64,000 nt of DNA from assembly GCF_004134905.2 (NCBI RefSeq), contig NZ_SDPQ02000001.1, positions 496,001 to 560,000 of the forward strand, written 5' to 3'. A program made the translations under genes and the position numbers. Positions 52,540-63,693 of this stretch are shown here, piece by piece. The notes beneath the pieces were generated by a model. That model saw only the letters and a list, made by a program, of their open reading frames with translations. It did not search any database and was not told the DNA's origin. Positions within the stretch are counted from its first letter, which is position 1; each line of letters begins with the position of its first letter. Source of the stretch: Aeromicrobium ginsengisoli (lineage in GTDB: Bacteria > Actinomycetota > Actinomycetes > Propionibacteriales > Nocardioidaceae).

Positions 52540-53808
52540 TTACTCGACGACGCCGGTGACGTACTCGAGGTTCTTGTACTGGTTGTTGTCGTCGTACTGG
52601 AAGATGCCGATCGTGGCCTTCGACGGCGATCCGGTGTCGTTCATGTCCACCGGTCCGGAGACACCGTCATAGTCGATGTCCTTTCCGTCCTTGAGCAGCG
52701 CCAGGCAGTCCGCGTACGTGGTGCACTTCTCGCCACCCTCGGAGACTTCCTGGATCTTCTTCGACAGGGCGACACCATCGTCGCTCTTGGCCGCCTCGGC
52801 AGCGAGCGCCGTGAGGATCGTCGCGTCGTACGACTCAGGACCATAGGTGAAGTCCTTGAGCTTCGGGTTCGTCTCCAGAAGGCGGGCCTTGAAGTCGTCC
52901 TTCAGCTGTGCGCCGGGGTAGGTCGCCTTGACGCCCTTCAGGGTTCCCTTGGGGAAGTCCTTGCTGTAGTCGGCGGTGTTGCCGTCCACGAAGTACGTCT
53001 TGACGTCCTTGGGTCCGATGCCCGCAGCCTCGAGGCCGGGGATGATCTTGGTGGCCTCGTTGAACGAGATCACGACGATCGCGTCGGGCTTGGCGTCCTT
53101 GATCTTCTGGATCTCGGACGTGTAGGACGTCGCGTCGACGCTGTAGAGCACCTTGGCAGCGACCGTTCCACCCTGGTCCTTGATGGTCTTCTCGACGTTG
53201 TCGGCGAGCGCCTCACCGTACGCCTCCTGGCGCGCGATGATCGCGACGTTCTTGGCGCCGTCCTTGAGGACGAGGTTGCCGAGCACGTTGCCCTGGAGCA
53301 CGTCGGACGGGGCGGTACGGAAGTAGAGGCCCTTGTCGTCGTAGGTGTCGAAGGCGGTCGACGTGTTGGCCGGGGAGAACTCCACGACACCAGCGCCGAC
53401 GATCTTGTCGATGACGCTCAGCGAGACGCTCGAGGACGCCGCACCGATGATGACGTCGGCCTTGGCCGCGAGGAGCTTGTCGACCGAGCCGGGCGCGATC
53501 TTCGGCGTACCGTCGCCGGAGTCAGCCTTGGACTGCACGACCGGCTTGCCGAGCACGCCGCCGGCGTCGTTGATGTCCTTGACCGCGAGGTCGACACCAG
53601 CGAACTCCGGGGGGCCGAGGAACGCCAGGTCACCGGTCGACGGCAGGAGCGTGCCGACCGTGAGGACACCGTCGCCCTTGGCTGCGGGTGCGTCGGACGC
53701 CTTGGGCTTGTCGCCGTCGCTGTCACTGCCGCCGCCACATGCAGCGAGAACAAGCGCGCTCGCGGCCACGACGGCCGCGAGGCGGATCGTCTGGGTACTG
53801 CGTTTCAT
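52540..53808 (-). CDS. livK: Branched-chain amino-acid ABC transporter substrate-binding lipoprotein
   Basis: 422 aa from ATG 53808 (GGAGG upstream; a TTG codon just before gives a false extra Met). Lipobox LAAC with Cys25 (VLAACGGGSDSDG). The type 1 periplasmic-binding fold follows the Leu/Ile/Val family pattern (TLLPSTGDLAFLGPPEFAGVDLAVKDINDAGGVLGKPV). It is tethered outside the cell and feeds LivHMGF, although it is transcribed separately on the other strand. Upstream, TTGACC at 53900-53895 and an inverted ACCCATG repeat (53862-53868/53882-53888) may form its promoter and operator. Confidence 0.9.
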   Translation of the reverse strand: MKRSTQTIRLAAVVAASALVLAACGGGSDSDGDKPKASDAPAAKGDGVLTVGTLLPSTGDLAFLGPPEFAGVDLAVKDINDAGGVLGKPVVQSKADSGDGTPKIAPGSVDKLLAAKADVIIGAASSSVSLSVIDKIVGAGVVEFSPANTSTAFDTYDDKGLYFRTAPSDVLQGNVLGNLVLKDGAKNVAIIARQEAYGEALADNVEKTIKDQGGTVAAKVLYSVDATSYTSEIQKIKDAKPDAIVVISFNEATKIIPGLEAAGIGPKDVKTYFVDGNTADYSKDFPKGTLKGVKATYPGAQLKDDFKARLLETNPKLKDFTYGPESYDATILTALAAEAAKSDDGVALSKKIQEVSEGGEKCTTYADCLALLKDGKDIDYDGVSGPVDMNDTGSPSKATIGIFQYDDNNQYKNLEYVTGVVE

Positions 53809-53948
53809 CAATCCTCCGGATATGTAGAAAGCCCATGGCGCGTGCCAGGGTGCGTGTACGTACCCATGAACTTAGTCTTTCCATGGGTCAATTGGGTCAA
53901 CGAGCCAATTACGGCCGGTAACGTAGCCAATTTGTAACCCGGGGCGGA

Positions 53949-54578
53949 TCAGGCCTGCGGATCGGCCGCCGAGCCGAGCTCGGGACCGTGGTCGATGACC
54001 CCTTGCGCGACCTGCTGCATCGTGAGTCTGAGGTCCATGGCGGTGCGCTGGATCCAGCGGAATGCCTCGGGCTCGCTGATGCTCAGCGCCTCCTGAAGGA
54101 GGCCTTTGGCACGCTCGATCGCCTTGCGGGTCGCGAGCTGGTCGGTGAGGTCACCGACTTCGTGCTCGAGCGTTCGGATCTCGGCGAAACGGCTCATTGC
54201 CATCTCGATCGCCGGCACGAGGTCGGACTTGGTGAAGGGCTTGACGAGGTAGGCCATGGCACCGGAGTCGCGTGCCCGCTCGACGAGCTCACGCTGGCTG
54301 AACGCCGTGAGCATGACGACCGGCGCGATGCGGGCCTGGGCGATCTGGGAGGCGGCCGCGATGCCGTCGAGCTTGGGCATCTTGACGTCCATCACGACGA
54401 GGTCGGGGCGGTGCTCCATCGCCAGCTCGATGGCCTGTTCACCGTCACCGGCCTGGCCCACGACGACGTAGCCCTCCTCGGCGAGCATCTCGGCGAGGTC
54501 GAGCCGGATCAGCGCCTCGTCCTCGGCGATCACGACACGCGGTGCGGGCCGTCCCGATTCAGGGCCTTGAGCAGTCAC
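53949..54578 (-). CDS. pdtaR: ANTAR response regulator (PdtaR-like)
   Basis: 209 aa, GTG 54578. Residues 14-130 are a receiver domain (VVIAEDEALIRLDLAEML; phosphate-accepting Asp in DLVVMDVKMPKLDG; TAF switch; Lys in LVKPF). Residues 140-200 are an ANTAR RNA-binding domain (LATRKAIERAKGLLQEALSISEPEAFRWIQRTAMDLRLTMQQVAQGV). When phosphorylated, such proteins bind dual-hexaloop RNA and prevent early transcription termination. The cognate histidine kinase is not in the window. Confidence 0.9.
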   Translation of the reverse strand: MTAQGPESGRPAPRVVIAEDEALIRLDLAEMLAEEGYVVVGQAGDGEQAIELAMEHRPDLVVMDVKMPKLDGIAAASQIAQARIAPVVMLTAFSQRELVERARDSGAMAYLVKPFTKSDLVPAIEMAMSRFAEIRTLEHEVGDLTDQLATRKAIERAKGLLQEALSISEPEAFRWIQRTAMDLRLTMQQVAQGVIDHGPELGSAADPQA

Positions 54579-54634
54579 ATGAGAAGGTTATCCCGCACAT
54601 GAACTCGGGTTGAGCTCGACAGACGCGTGCGCAT

Positions 54635-54717
54635 GCCGGGTTGGCGGAATGGTAGACGCGACGGTCTCAAAAACCGTTGTCCGCAAGGGCGTGCGGGTTC
54701 GACTCCCGCACCCGGCA
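54635..54717 (+). tRNA. tRNA-Leu (anticodon CAA)
   Basis: Acceptor stem GCCGGGT/ACCCGGC with discriminator A, D-arm GGCGGAATGGTAGACGC, anticodon loop CTCAAAA (CAA), long variable arm (GTCCGCAAGGGC region) and T-arm GCGGGTTCGACTCCCGC. 83 nt; CCA is not encoded. Confidence 0.95.
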
Positions 54718-54761
54718 CGGGTGGCTCAGCCACTCGCTTCGCTCGGGCTTCGCACCCGTGC
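54715..54761 (+). terminator. Hairpin directly behind the tRNA
   Basis: GCACGGGTG (54715-54723) pairs with CACCCGTGC (54753-54761); the loop contains a CTCGCTTCGCTCG mini-palindrome. A second hairpin, GTGCCGGC-TT-GCCGGCAC, follows at 54787-54804. Confidence 0.5.
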
Positions 54762-55009
54762 CGGGAAGCAACGGCCGAAGGCCGCCGTGCCGGCTTGCCG
54801 GCACTCGTGAGCCGACGTCACAGCGCGCACTCGCGGTGAGGTGGCGATGCGGCTCAGCCCACGTCAGCACGGAGCCCTGCACCCCTCCCCTGGTGCTGCT
54901 GGGCACGAACGCTCACGAGTCAGTTCTTGCCCATCGACAAGCGTCGTCAGCCAGGTCCGTCGCGCTGCGTCGTCTGCTCGTCGACGGGCAACAACGGCCT
55001 CCTGAGCTC

Positions 55010-55143
55010 GGCGCCCTGCCGCAGCGACCTCAGCACCCCACGGCGCCCTCCCGCAGCGACCTCAGCACCCCACGGCGCCCTGCCGCAGCGACCACACCAC
55101 CTCACGGCGCCCTGCCGCGGCGACCTCAGCACCCCACGGCGCG
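55010..55143. repeat. 32-bp tandem repeat, four copies plus a start of a fifth
   Basis: The unit begins GGCGCCCTGCCGCAGCGACC and recurs at 55010, 55042, 55074, 55106 and (6 bp) 55138, each 32 bp apart, with a few mismatches. The copies abut without spacers. It lies in the 447-bp gene-free stretch (54718-55164) between the tRNA and the 3' end of pyk. The rest of that stretch holds the tRNA hairpins and nothing else I recognise. Confidence 0.9.
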
Positions 55144-55164
55144 AGCTCGAGGGCGTACCGCGAG

Positions 55165-56616
55165 CTACTCCTTGGTGTCCTGGTAGGCCGGGACGACGCC
55201 GTTGATCGCATCGCCCATGTTGTGGATGCGCAGCGCGTTGGTCGAGCCCGGGATGCCCGGAGGGCTCCCGGCGACGATGACGACCTGCTGGCCGTCGGCG
55301 CAGCGGCCGATCTCCAGCAGCGCCTTGTCGACCTGCAGCACCATCTCGTCGGTGTGCGTGACCTCGGGGACGAGGAATGTCTCGATGCCCCAGCTGAGCG
55401 CCAGCTGCGAGCGTACGAGCGGGTCGGGCGTGAACGCGATGACCGGCACCTTGGAGCGGTAACGCGTCATGCGCCGGGCGGAGTCGCCGCTCGTCGTGAA
55501 CGCGACGACGAAGCGGGCGCTGACGGCCTCGGCGACGTCGGCGGCTGCGCGGCAGATGATGCCGCTCTTGGTCTTGGCCTTCCAGGTGAACGCGGCCATG
55601 CGAGGCAGGCCGTGCTCCTCGGTGGACTCGATGATGCGAGCCATCGTGGTGACGGTGTGGATCGGGTACTCCCCCACGCTCGTCTCACCCGACAGCATCA
55701 CGGCGTCGGCGCCGTCGAGCACCGCGTTGGCGACGTCGGACGCCTCGGCGCGGGTCGGCCGCGGGGCGGAGATCATCGACTCGAGCATCTGGGTCGCCAC
55801 GATGACCGGCTTGGCGTTGCGGCGGGCCTTCTCGACGATGAGCTTCTGGACGATCGGCACGTCCTCGAGCGGCAGCTCGACGCCGAGGTCACCGCGCGCG
55901 ACCATGACGCCATCGAACGCGTCCATGATGCCGTCGAGGTTGTCGACCGCCTGCGGCTTCTCGATCTTGGCGATGACGGGGCGCATGATGCCCTCTTCGA
56001 CCATGATCTTCTTGACGTCGTAGTAGTCGTCGGCGGAGCGTACGAACGACAGCGCGATGAAGTCGACGCCGAGCCGCAGCGCGAACCGCAGGTCGTCGAT
56101 GTCCTTCTCGCTCATCGCGGGGACGCTGACCATCACGCCGGGCAGGTTGATGCCCTTGTTGTTGCTGACCGGACCGCTCGTCTCGACGGCACAGGTGACG
56201 TCGGTGTCGGTGACGGCGGTCGCCCGCAGGCGCATGCGGCCGTCGTCGATCAGGATCTCGTCGCCCACCGAGACGTCGCCCGGCAGACCCTTGTAGGTCG
56301 TGGAGCAACGGTTCACGTCGCCGAGGATGTCGTCGGTCGTGATCGTGAACGTTCCGCCGACCTCGAGCTGGACAGGTCCGTCGGCGAAGCGGCCGAGCCG
56401 GATCTTGGGGCCCTGGAGATCGGCCAGCACGGCGATGGCCTTGCCGACCTTGTCGCCCGCCTCGCGGACCCAGGCGTAGTTCTGCTCGTGGTCGGACTGC
56501 TCGCCGTGGCTCATGTTGAGCCGCGCGACGTCCATCCCCGCCTCGGTCAGCTGCAGGATCTTGTGGGCGCTACCGACGGCCGGGCCGAGGGTGCAGACGA
56601 TCTTCGCTCTTCTCAC
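55165..56616 (-). CDS. pyk: Pyruvate kinase
   Basis: 483 aa, normal length. Starts MRRAKIVCTLGPAVGSAHKI with MDVARLNMSHG; active-site and metal region VIAKIEKPQAVDNLDGIMDAFDGVMVARGDLGVELPLEDVP; DGADAVMLSGETSVGEYPI; B domain at about 70-165; C-terminal allosteric domain. Converts phosphoenolpyruvate and ADP to pyruvate and ATP. Monocistronic; upstream 100 bp separate it from gltD. Confidence 0.95.
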   Translation of the reverse strand: MRRAKIVCTLGPAVGSAHKILQLTEAGMDVARLNMSHGEQSDHEQNYAWVREAGDKVGKAIAVLADLQGPKIRLGRFADGPVQLEVGGTFTITTDDILGDVNRCSTTYKGLPGDVSVGDEILIDDGRMRLRATAVTDTDVTCAVETSGPVSNNKGINLPGVMVSVPAMSEKDIDDLRFALRLGVDFIALSFVRSADDYYDVKKIMVEEGIMRPVIAKIEKPQAVDNLDGIMDAFDGVMVARGDLGVELPLEDVPIVQKLIVEKARRNAKPVIVATQMLESMISAPRPTRAEASDVANAVLDGADAVMLSGETSVGEYPIHTVTTMARIIESTEEHGLPRMAAFTWKAKTKSGIICRAAADVAEAVSARFVVAFTTSGDSARRMTRYRSKVPVIAFTPDPLVRSQLALSWGIETFLVPEVTHTDEMVLQVDKALLEIGRCADGQQVVIVAGSPPGIPGSTNALRIHNMGDAINGVVPAYQDTKE

Positions 56617-56716
56617 TTCACGAGCCTATCCAGTGCTTCGCCTACCGGCGAGTCACTTAAGTGGTTTGGCGCAACAAATCAGGTTTCGGTCAGGTCAGAG
56701 CGCAAAAGACCGGGTG

Positions 56717-58180
56717 TCACACCGTCAACGGGCGCGCGTTGGGCGGAATCGGGGCCGGCAGGTTGGTGGATCCCGACAGGTAGGCATCGACCCCTGCGGC
56801 AGCCGAACGGCCCTCCGCGATGGCCCACACGATGAGCGACTGGCCGCGTCCGGCGTCACCGGCGACGAACACGCCGTCGATGCTGGACATGTAGCTCTTG
56901 TCGCGCTTGATGTTGCCGCGCTCGTCGAGCTCGACGCCAAGCTGGTCGACGAGGCCCTCCTGCTCAGGACCGGTGAAGCCCATCGCGAACAGCACGAGCT
57001 GCGCCGGGACGACCCGCTCGGAGCCCTCGACCTCCTCGAACTTCCCGCTGACCATCTCGACCTCGACGAGCCGGAGGCCGCTGACGTGGCCGTCCTCGCC
57101 GAGGAACTCCTTGGTCGAGATCGAGTAGACCCGCTCCCCCGCCTCTTCGTGGGCCGACGAGACGCGGTAGATCATCGGGTAGGTCGGCCACGGCTGGGTC
57201 TCGGGACGATCCGTGCCGGGGTTGGGCATGATCTCGAGCTGCGTGATCGACCTGGCCCCCTGACGTACGGACGTTCCGAGGCAGTCGGCGCCGGTGTCGC
57301 CGCCGCCGATGATGATGACGTCCTTGTCGGTCGCGACGATCTGGTTCTCCACCTCTTCGCCGAGCGCGACCCGGTTGGCCTGCGGGAGGAACTCCATGGC
57401 CTGGTGGATGCCGGCGAGCTCACGGCCGGGAACGGGCAGCTCACGGCGTACGGTCGAGCCGATCGCCAGGACGACGGCGTCGTAGCGGTCGCGCAGCTGG
57501 TGGCCGGTCAGCGTGTCGCCGACCTGCACGCCCGTACGGAAGACCGTGCCCTCGCGCTGCATCTGGTCGATGCGGCGCTCGACCTGGATCTTCTCCATCT
57601 TGAACTCGGGGATGCCGTAGCGGAGCAGCCCGCCGGGCTTGTCGTCCCGCTCGTAGACCGCGACGGTGTGGCCCGCGCGGGTCAGCTGCTGAGCGGCGGC
57701 CAGACCTGCCGGACCGGAGCCGACCACGGCAACCGTCTTGCCGGTGAGCCACTCGGGCGGCTCGGGCTTGACCTGCCGGTCGTCCCAGCCCTTGTCGATG
57801 ATCGAGACCTCGACGTTCTTGATCGTCACGGCGTCGCGGTTGATCGCGACGACGCATGCGGTCTCGCACGGCGCAGGGCACAGCCGCCCGGTGAACTCCG
57901 GGAAGTTGTTGGTCGCGTGCAGGCGGTCGAGCGCCTCGTCCCAGTCCTCGCGCCACACCAGGTCGTTCCACTCCGGGATCAGGTTGCCGAGAGGGCAGCC
58001 GGAGTGGCAGAACGGGATGCCGCAGTCCATGCAGCGCCCAGCCTGCTCGGTGATGATCGGCAGCAGGGCGCGGCCGGGTCCACCCGGGTAGACCTCGTTC
58101 CAGTCGTTGACGCGTTCCTCGACCGGGCGCCGTTCGGCGACCTGTCGGGGGGTCGTGATGAATCCTCTGGGATCAGCCAC
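56717..58180 (-). CDS. gltD: Glutamate synthase, small subunit
   Basis: 487 aa. N-terminal Fe-S domain ([22 protein letters not shown] and [11 protein letters not shown]), FAD-binding [15 protein letters not shown] and NADPH-binding [13 protein letters not shown]. It delivers electrons from NADPH to GltB. Its start overlaps the gltB stop by 8 bp, so the pair is cotranslated (gltB first, gltD second). Confidence 0.95.
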   Translation of the reverse strand: MADPRGFITTPRQVAERRPVEERVNDWNEVYPGGPGRALLPIITEQAGRCMDCGIPFCHSGCPLGNLIPEWNDLVWREDWDEALDRLHATNNFPEFTGRLCPAPCETACVVAINRDAVTIKNVEVSIIDKGWDDRQVKPEPPEWLTGKTVAVVGSGPAGLAAAQQLTRAGHTVAVYERDDKPGGLLRYGIPEFKMEKIQVERRIDQMQREGTVFRTGVQVGDTLTGHQLRDRYDAVVLAIGSTVRRELPVPGRELAGIHQAMEFLPQANRVALGEEVENQIVATDKDVIIIGGGDTGADCLGTSVRQGARSITQLEIMPNPGTDRPETQPWPTYPMIYRVSSAHEEAGERVYSISTKEFLGEDGHVSGLRLVEVEMVSGKFEEVEGSERVVPAQLVLFAMGFTGPEQEGLVDQLGVELDERGNIKRDKSYMSSIDGVFVAGDAGRGQSLIVWAIAEGRSAAAGVDAYLSGSTNLPAPIPPNARPLTV

Positions 58181-61100
58181 GTGCGGCCACCTCCATCATG
58201 CGTGCGGTCGTGTCTTCCTCGGACAGTCCTTCGGACTCGGCGGCGTCGCGCGCCTCGAGCACCAGCCGGTAGTTGACCGGCATGATCTCGGTGAAGCGGG
58301 CCAGCGACTGCTCCCAGTCGCCGAGCAGCTGCTCCGCGACGACCGAGCCGGTCTCTTCCTGGTGCTTGTGAATCAGCGACTTGAGCTCGTCAGCAGCGGT
58401 GCCGGCAACAGGGCGCAGCTCCACCATGTCCTTGTTGACGCGAGTCTCGTCGAGGTCCAGGACGTACGCCGCACCGCCGCTCATGCCCGCGGCGACGTTG
58501 CGTCCCGTCGGGCCGAGGATCACGACCCGGCCGCCCGTCATGTACTCGCACGCGTGGTCGCCGACGCCCTCGACAACAGCGCTGACGCCGGAGTTGCGGA
58601 CGCAGAACCGTTCGCCGACCTTGCCGCGCAGGAAGATCTCGCCGCTGGTCGCGCCGAAGCCGATCACGTTGCCCGCGACGATCTGCGCCTCGGCGGTGAA
58701 CTGCACCTCGCGGGGCGGGCGGACCACGATGCGGCCGCCGGACAGGCCCTTGCCGACGTAGTCGTTGCCGTCACCCTCGAGCCGCAGCGTGACGCCCTTG
58801 GGCACGAACGCGCCGAACGACTGCCCGGCCGAGCCGAGGAACGTGATGTCGATCGTGTTCTCCGGCAGACCTTCGCCGCGGTAGCGCTTGGTCACCTCGT
58901 GGCCGAGCATCGTGCCGACCGTACGGTTGACGTTGCGGATGTCGACCTGCGCGCGCACCGGCTCGCCACGCTCGAGGGCGTCGGCGCTGAGCGCGATGAG
59001 CTCGTTGTCGAGCGCCTTGTCGAGGCTGTGGTCCTGGCCCGTGGTGTTGTGCCGGGCCGCACCCTCGGGAAGCTCCGGGACGTACAGGATCGGGGTCAGG
59101 TCGAGTCCGTCGGCCTTCCAGTGGTCGACGGCCTTGCGAGCGTCGATGACCTCGGCATGGCCGACGGCCTCCTCGATCGTGCGGAAGCCCAGGCGCGCCA
59201 GGATCTCGCGAACCTCCTCGGCGATGAACTGGAAGAAGTTGACGATGTACTCGGCCTTGCCGGCGTACTTCTCGCGGAGCGCCTTGTTCTGGGTGGCGAC
59301 GCCGACCGGGCAGGTGTCGAGGTGACAGACCCGCATCATGATGCAGCCGCTCACGACGAGTGGAGCGGTGGCGAAGCCGAACTCCTCGGCGCCGAGCAGC
59401 GCCGCGATGACGACGTCACGGCCGGTCTTGAGCTGGCCGTCGGTCTGCACGACGATGCGGTCGCGCAGCCCGTTGAGCAGCAGGGTCTGCTGGGTCTCGG
59501 CGAGGCCGAGCTCCCACGGTCCGCCGGCGTGCTTGAGCGACGTCAGCGGCGATGCGCCGGTGCCGCCGTCGTGGCCGGAGATCAGGACGACATCGGCCTT
59601 GGCCTTGGAGACGCCCGCCGCGACCGTGCCCACGCCGATCTCCGACACGAGCTTGACGTGCACGCGTGCCGATGGGTTGGCGTTCTTGAGGTCGTGGATG
59701 AGCTGCTTGAGGTCCTCGATCGAGTAGATGTCGTGGTGCGGCGGCGGCGAGATGAGGCCGACACCCGGCGTCGAGTGCCGCGTGCGTGCGACCCACGGAT
59801 AGACCTTGGGTCCGGGCAGCTGGCCGCCCTCGCCGGGCTTGGCACCCTGCGCCATCTTGATCTGGATGTCGTCGCTGTTGGTGAGGTACTCCGACGTGAC
59901 ACCGAAGCGGCCCGACGCGACCTGCTTGATCGCCGAGCGGCGCTCCGGGTCGTACAGGCGCTCGGGGTCCTCGCCACCCTCGCCGGTGTTGGACTTGCCG
60001 CCGAGGCGGTTCATCGCGATCGCGAGGGTCTCGTGCGCCTCCTGGCTGATCGAGCCGTACGACATCGCACCGGTCGAGAAGCGCTTGACGATCTCGGAGA
60101 CCGGCTCGACCTCGTCGATCGGCACCGGCGGGCGTTCGCCCTCCTTGAAGCCGAACAGGCCACGCAGCGTCATGAGTCGCTCGGACTGGTCGTCGACGCG
60201 GCTCGTGTACTGCTTGAAGATCTCGTAGCTGCCGGTACGCGTGGAGTGCTGCAGACGGAACACCGTCTCGGGGTCGAACAGGTGCTCCGGTCCCCCGCGC
60301 CGCCACTGGTACTCGCCGCCGGTCTCGAGGTGGCGACGTGCGGCGGCGATGCCGCTCGTCGGGTACGCCTTGAGGTGACGGGAACGGACCTCTTCGGCCA
60401 GCACGTCCAGGCCGACGCCGCCGAGCTTGGACGACGTACCGGTGAAGTAGGCCTCGATGACGTCGTTCGACAGTCCGACGGCCTCGAAGATCTGGGCGCC
60501 GGTGTAGGACGCCACGGTCGAGACGCCCATCTTGCTCATGACCTTGAGCACGCCCTTGCCGAGGCCGTACGCGACGTTGCGCAGCGCCTTGCCGGGCTCG
60601 ACGCCCTCGACGAAGACCTTCTCGCGCGCCAGGTCCTCGGCGGACTCCAGCACGAGGTACGGGTTGACCGCGGTCGCGCCGTAGCCGATCAGGAGCGCGA
60701 CGTGGTGCACCTCGCGGACGTCACCTGCCTCGATGATGAGGCCCGCCTGCGTGCGCAGCTTCTCGCGCACCATGTGGTGGTGCACCGCCCCGGTCAGCAG
60801 GAGCGACGGGATCGGGGCGAGATCGGCGTTGGAGTGCCGGTCGGACAGCACGATGATCCGTGCACCGTCGGCGATCGCGCGGGACACCTCGGCGCAGATC
60901 TCGTCGAGCTTGGCCTTGAGCGCGGCGCCACCACCGTGGACGTCGTACAGGCCACGGACGACGTGCACCGAGAAGCCCGGCATGTCGCCGTCCTTGTTCA
61001 TGTGCCGGATCTTGGCGAGCTCGTCGTTGTCGAGCACGGGGAACGGCAGCTGCAGCATGCGACACGACGCCGGGCTGGGCGCGAGCAGGTTGCGCTCAGG

Positions 61101-62723
61101 ACCGATCGTGCCCGCCAGCGACGTGACGACCTCTTCACGGATCGCGTCGAGCGGCGGGTTGGTGACCTGCGCGAACAGCTGCGAGAAGTAGTCGAACAGC
61201 TGCCGCGGGCCGTCGGAGATCGCGGCGAGGGGCGTGTCGGTGCCCATCGACCCGATCGCCTCGGCGCCGGTGCGAGCAATCGGCGCGATGAGGAGCCGCA
61301 GCTCCTCCTCGGTGTAGCCGAACACCTGCTGGCGACGGGTCACCGAGGCGTGCGTGTGCACGATGTGCTCGAGGTCGGGCAGGTCCTCGAAGCGCACGAG
61401 TCCGGAGTAGAGCCACTCGTCGTACGGGTGCTCCGAGGCGAGCGTGTTCTTGATCTCGTGGTCCTCGATGATGCGGTGCTGGTCGAGGTCGAGCAGGAAC
61501 ATCTTGCCGGGCTCGAGGCGGCCCTTGCGGGTGATGGTCTTCTGGTCGAGGTCGAGGACACCGGCCTCGGACGCGAGCACGACGAGGCCGTCCTCGGTGA
61601 CCCAGTAGCGGCCGGGGCGCAGGCCGTTGCGGTCGAGGACCGCGCCGATCTGGTTGCCGTCGGTGAACGCGATCGCGGCGGGGCCGTCCCACGGCTCCAT
61701 GACGGAGGAGTGGAACTCGTAGAACGCCCGGCGGGCCGGGTCCATGTCGGCGTCGTTCTCCCACGCCTCGGGGATCATCATCATGACGGCGTGGGGCAGG
61801 CTGCGGCCGCCGAGGTGCAGCAGCTCGAGCACCTCGTCGAACGATGCGGTGTCGCTGCCGAGCGGGTCGCAGACCGGGAAGAGCCGGTTCATGTCGCCGG
61901 GGATCAGGTCGCTCTCGAGCAGGGCCTCGCGGGCGCGCATCCAGTTGCGGTTGCCGCGCGCCGTGTTGATCTCGCCGTTGTGCGCGATGAAGCGGAACGG
62001 GTGCGCGAGCGGCCAGCTGGGGAACGTGTTGGTCGAGAAGCGGCTGTGCACGATCGCCATGGCCGACTCCATGCGCGGGTCGGCGAGGTCGGGGAAGAAG
62101 CCCTCGAGCTGCTCGGGCGTCAGCATGCCCTTGTAGACGAGCGTGCGGCTCGACAGCGACGGGAAGTAGACCGCGAGCTCGTGCTCGGCGCGCTTGCGCA
62201 GGCAGTACGCCGTGCGGTCGAGCTCGATGCCGCTCTGCGCCTCGCCCGATGCGGTGACGAAGACCTGGACGAAGGCCGGCATCGCCGCGCGCGACATGCC
62301 GTGGCCCAGCACCTCGGGCTCGACCGGGACCTCGCGCCAGCCGAGGACCGTCAGGCCCTCCTCGGTCGCGATCTCCTCGACCCGGCGGCGCGCCTCGGCG
62401 GCCTCGGCCTCGTCGGTCGGCAGGAACGCCATGCCCGCGGCGTACGAACCCGCTTCGGGCAGCTCGACGCCGCTGACCCCGCGCAGGAACGCGTCGGGGA
62501 CCTGGATCATGATGCCCGCACCGTCGCCGGTGTCCGGGTCGCCGCCGACGGCTCCGCGGTGGTCGAGGTTGCGCAGGGCGGTGAGGCCCTGGAGGACGAT
62601 CTCGTGGCTGGGCACACCCGTCAGCGTCGCGACGAACGCGACACCACAGGCGTCGTGCTCGTTCTGCGGGTCGTACAGACCTTGAGCAGCGGGCTGAGCC
62701 GAAAAGAGGGGGGCGCGCACCAT
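58173..62723 (-). CDS. gltB: Glutamate synthase, large subunit
   Basis: 1516 aa from ATG 62723 (GTG three codons upstream is possible). A 25-residue propeptide precedes the glutaminase nucleophile Cys26 (EHDACGVAF). Then come the central domain, the FMN/synthase domain ([18 protein letters not shown]), the 3Fe-4S cysteines ([16 protein letters not shown]) and the C-terminal beta-helix ([21 protein letters not shown]). It transfers the glutamine amide to 2-oxoglutarate. A 1586-codon open frame on the opposite strand is only the mirror of this GC-rich gene. Confidence 0.95.
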   Translation of the reverse strand: MVRAPLFSAQPAAQGLYDPQNEHDACGVAFVATLTGVPSHEIVLQGLTALRNLDHRGAVGGDPDTGDGAGIMIQVPDAFLRGVSGVELPEAGSYAAGMAFLPTDEAEAAEARRRVEEIATEEGLTVLGWREVPVEPEVLGHGMSRAAMPAFVQVFVTASGEAQSGIELDRTAYCLRKRAEHELAVYFPSLSSRTLVYKGMLTPEQLEGFFPDLADPRMESAMAIVHSRFSTNTFPSWPLAHPFRFIAHNGEINTARGNRNWMRAREALLESDLIPGDMNRLFPVCDPLGSDTASFDEVLELLHLGGRSLPHAVMMMIPEAWENDADMDPARRAFYEFHSSVMEPWDGPAAIAFTDGNQIGAVLDRNGLRPGRYWVTEDGLVVLASEAGVLDLDQKTITRKGRLEPGKMFLLDLDQHRIIEDHEIKNTLASEHPYDEWLYSGLVRFEDLPDLEHIVHTHASVTRRQQVFGYTEEELRLLIAPIARTGAEAIGSMGTDTPLAAISDGPRQLFDYFSQLFAQVTNPPLDAIREEVVTSLAGTIGPERNLLAPSPASCRMLQLPFPVLDNDELAKIRHMNKDGDMPGFSVHVVRGLYDVHGGGAALKAKLDEICAEVSRAIADGARIIVLSDRHSNADLAPIPSLLLTGAVHHHMVREKLRTQAGLIIEAGDVREVHHVALLIGYGATAVNPYLVLESAEDLAREKVFVEGVEPGKALRNVAYGLGKGVLKVMSKMGVSTVASYTGAQIFEAVGLSNDVIEAYFTGTSSKLGGVGLDVLAEEVRSRHLKAYPTSGIAAARRHLETGGEYQWRRGGPEHLFDPETVFRLQHSTRTGSYEIFKQYTSRVDDQSERLMTLRGLFGFKEGERPPVPIDEVEPVSEIVKRFSTGAMSYGSISQEAHETLAIAMNRLGGKSNTGEGGEDPERLYDPERRSAIKQVASGRFGVTSEYLTNSDDIQIKMAQGAKPGEGGQLPGPKVYPWVARTRHSTPGVGLISPPPHHDIYSIEDLKQLIHDLKNANPSARVHVKLVSEIGVGTVAAGVSKAKADVVLISGHDGGTGASPLTSLKHAGGPWELGLAETQQTLLLNGLRDRIVVQTDGQLKTGRDVVIAALLGAEEFGFATAPLVVSGCIMMRVCHLDTCPVGVATQNKALREKYAGKAEYIVNFFQFIAEEVREILARLGFRTIEEAVGHAEVIDARKAVDHWKADGLDLTPILYVPELPEGAARHNTTGQDHSLDKALDNELIALSADALERGEPVRAQVDIRNVNRTVGTMLGHEVTKRYRGEGLPENTIDITFLGSAGQSFGAFVPKGVTLRLEGDGNDYVGKGLSGGRIVVRPPREVQFTAEAQIVAGNVIGFGATSGEIFLRGKVGERFCVRNSGVSAVVEGVGDHACEYMTGGRVVILGPTGRNVAAGMSGGAAYVLDLDETRVNKDMVELRPVAGTAADELKSLIHKHQEETGSVVAEQLLGDWEQSLARFTEIMPVNYRLVLEARDAAESEGLSEEDTTARMMEVAARG

Positions 62724-62827
62724 GGGCCTCACTTACGTCATCAGGATCACGAAAATTCTCGTACCGGGGACGACGTTGGCCTCGGACAGCATCACAAGAT
62801 TACACGGCCGGGTGCCGGTGCGTCGCA

Positions 62828-63568
62828 TCAGCCGATCGCAGTGCCCACCGCGTCGCCCACGAGGTAGGTCAGTCCGGCCGCCGCGCCGCCGAGCACGAGC
62901 TGCCGGATCCCGCCGAACCACCACGACCTGGCGGTGATCCGCGTGACGATCGCTCCGCACCCGAACAGCGCCACGAGCGACAGCCCGATCGCGGTCCAAG
63001 GCGACTCGATGCCGATCAGGTAGGGGAACACCGGGACCAGCGCGCCGACCGCGAACGCGAAGAACGACGACACCGCGGCGAGCATCGGCGAGGCCAGGTC
63101 GTCGACGTCGACGCCGAACTCCTCCCGAGCGTGGACCTTGACGGCGTTCTCCGGGTCGCGGTGGATCTGCGCCGCCGTCTGCCGAGCGACGTCCTCATCG
63201 ACGCCCTTCTCGATGAACATCGCCGCGAGCTCGGCCTCTTCGGCCGTCTCGTTGTTGAGGATCTCGTCACGCTCGATGTCGACCTGCGCGAGCGCGAACT
63301 CACTCTGGCTCGCGACCGAGGTGTACTCCCCCGCCGCCATCGAGAACGCTCCTGCGGCCAGACCGGCGAGACCCGCCAGCACGATCGGCTTGGTGTCGTT
63401 GCCGCTGCTGCCGCCGACGACACCCATGATCAGGGCGAAGTTGGACACCAGCCCGTCCATCGCCCCGAAGACAGCCGGTCGCAGCCAGCCACCCGTGACA
63501 TCGGGATGCTCGTGCTGGACGTGTGCGGGATCAGGCAGGGGTTCGGTGCTCTCGACTGCTTCGGTCAT
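62828..63568 (-). CDS. VIT1/CCC1-family membrane transporter
   Basis: 246 aa from ATG 63568; TACGTT lies six bases upstream, so a leaderless start is likely. It shows the VIT family layout: FGAMDGLVSNFALIMGVVGG, LAGLAAGAFSMAAGEYTSVASQSE (conserved AGAxSMAxGEYxS), a metal-binding charged helical region (DIERDEILNNETAEEAELAAMFIEKGVDEDVARQTAAQI) and three more helices. Family members move Fe2+ or Mn2+ out of the cytoplasm. Between gltB and lgt on the same strand. Confidence 0.88.
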   Translation of the reverse strand: MTEAVESTEPLPDPAHVQHEHPDVTGGWLRPAVFGAMDGLVSNFALIMGVVGGSSGNDTKPIVLAGLAGLAAGAFSMAAGEYTSVASQSEFALAQVDIERDEILNNETAEEAELAAMFIEKGVDEDVARQTAAQIHRDPENAVKVHAREEFGVDVDDLASPMLAAVSSFFAFAVGALVPVFPYLIGIESPWTAIGLSLVALFGCGAIVTRITARSWWFGGIRQLVLGGAAAGLTYLVGDAVGTAIG

Positions 63569-63693
63569 GGTGAGAACGTACGTCCGACCGTGCGCCTCCG
63601 TCACCGAAGGTCAGGCTTTCCTGATGTCGGAGCGCCGCTGGCAGTGACGTCTCGGTCGGGGTCAGACGGCGAGTCGTGACCCAAACGTCACGC

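Noticed and set aside
54635..54717. tRNA-Leu as island attachment site
   Set aside because: No integrase or partial tRNA copy is near it, and the surrounding genes are core; the island ends 29 kb away.
55010..55143. CRISPR array
   Set aside because: The 32-bp units abut directly with no spacers and no cas genes are present.
58107..62867. 1586-codon open frame on the plus strand
   Set aside because: It is the mirror of gltB/gltD; the product is Arg/Leu/Val/Asp-rich without motifs, as expected for the antisense frame of a GC-rich gene. GltB and GltD motifs are complete on the minus strand.
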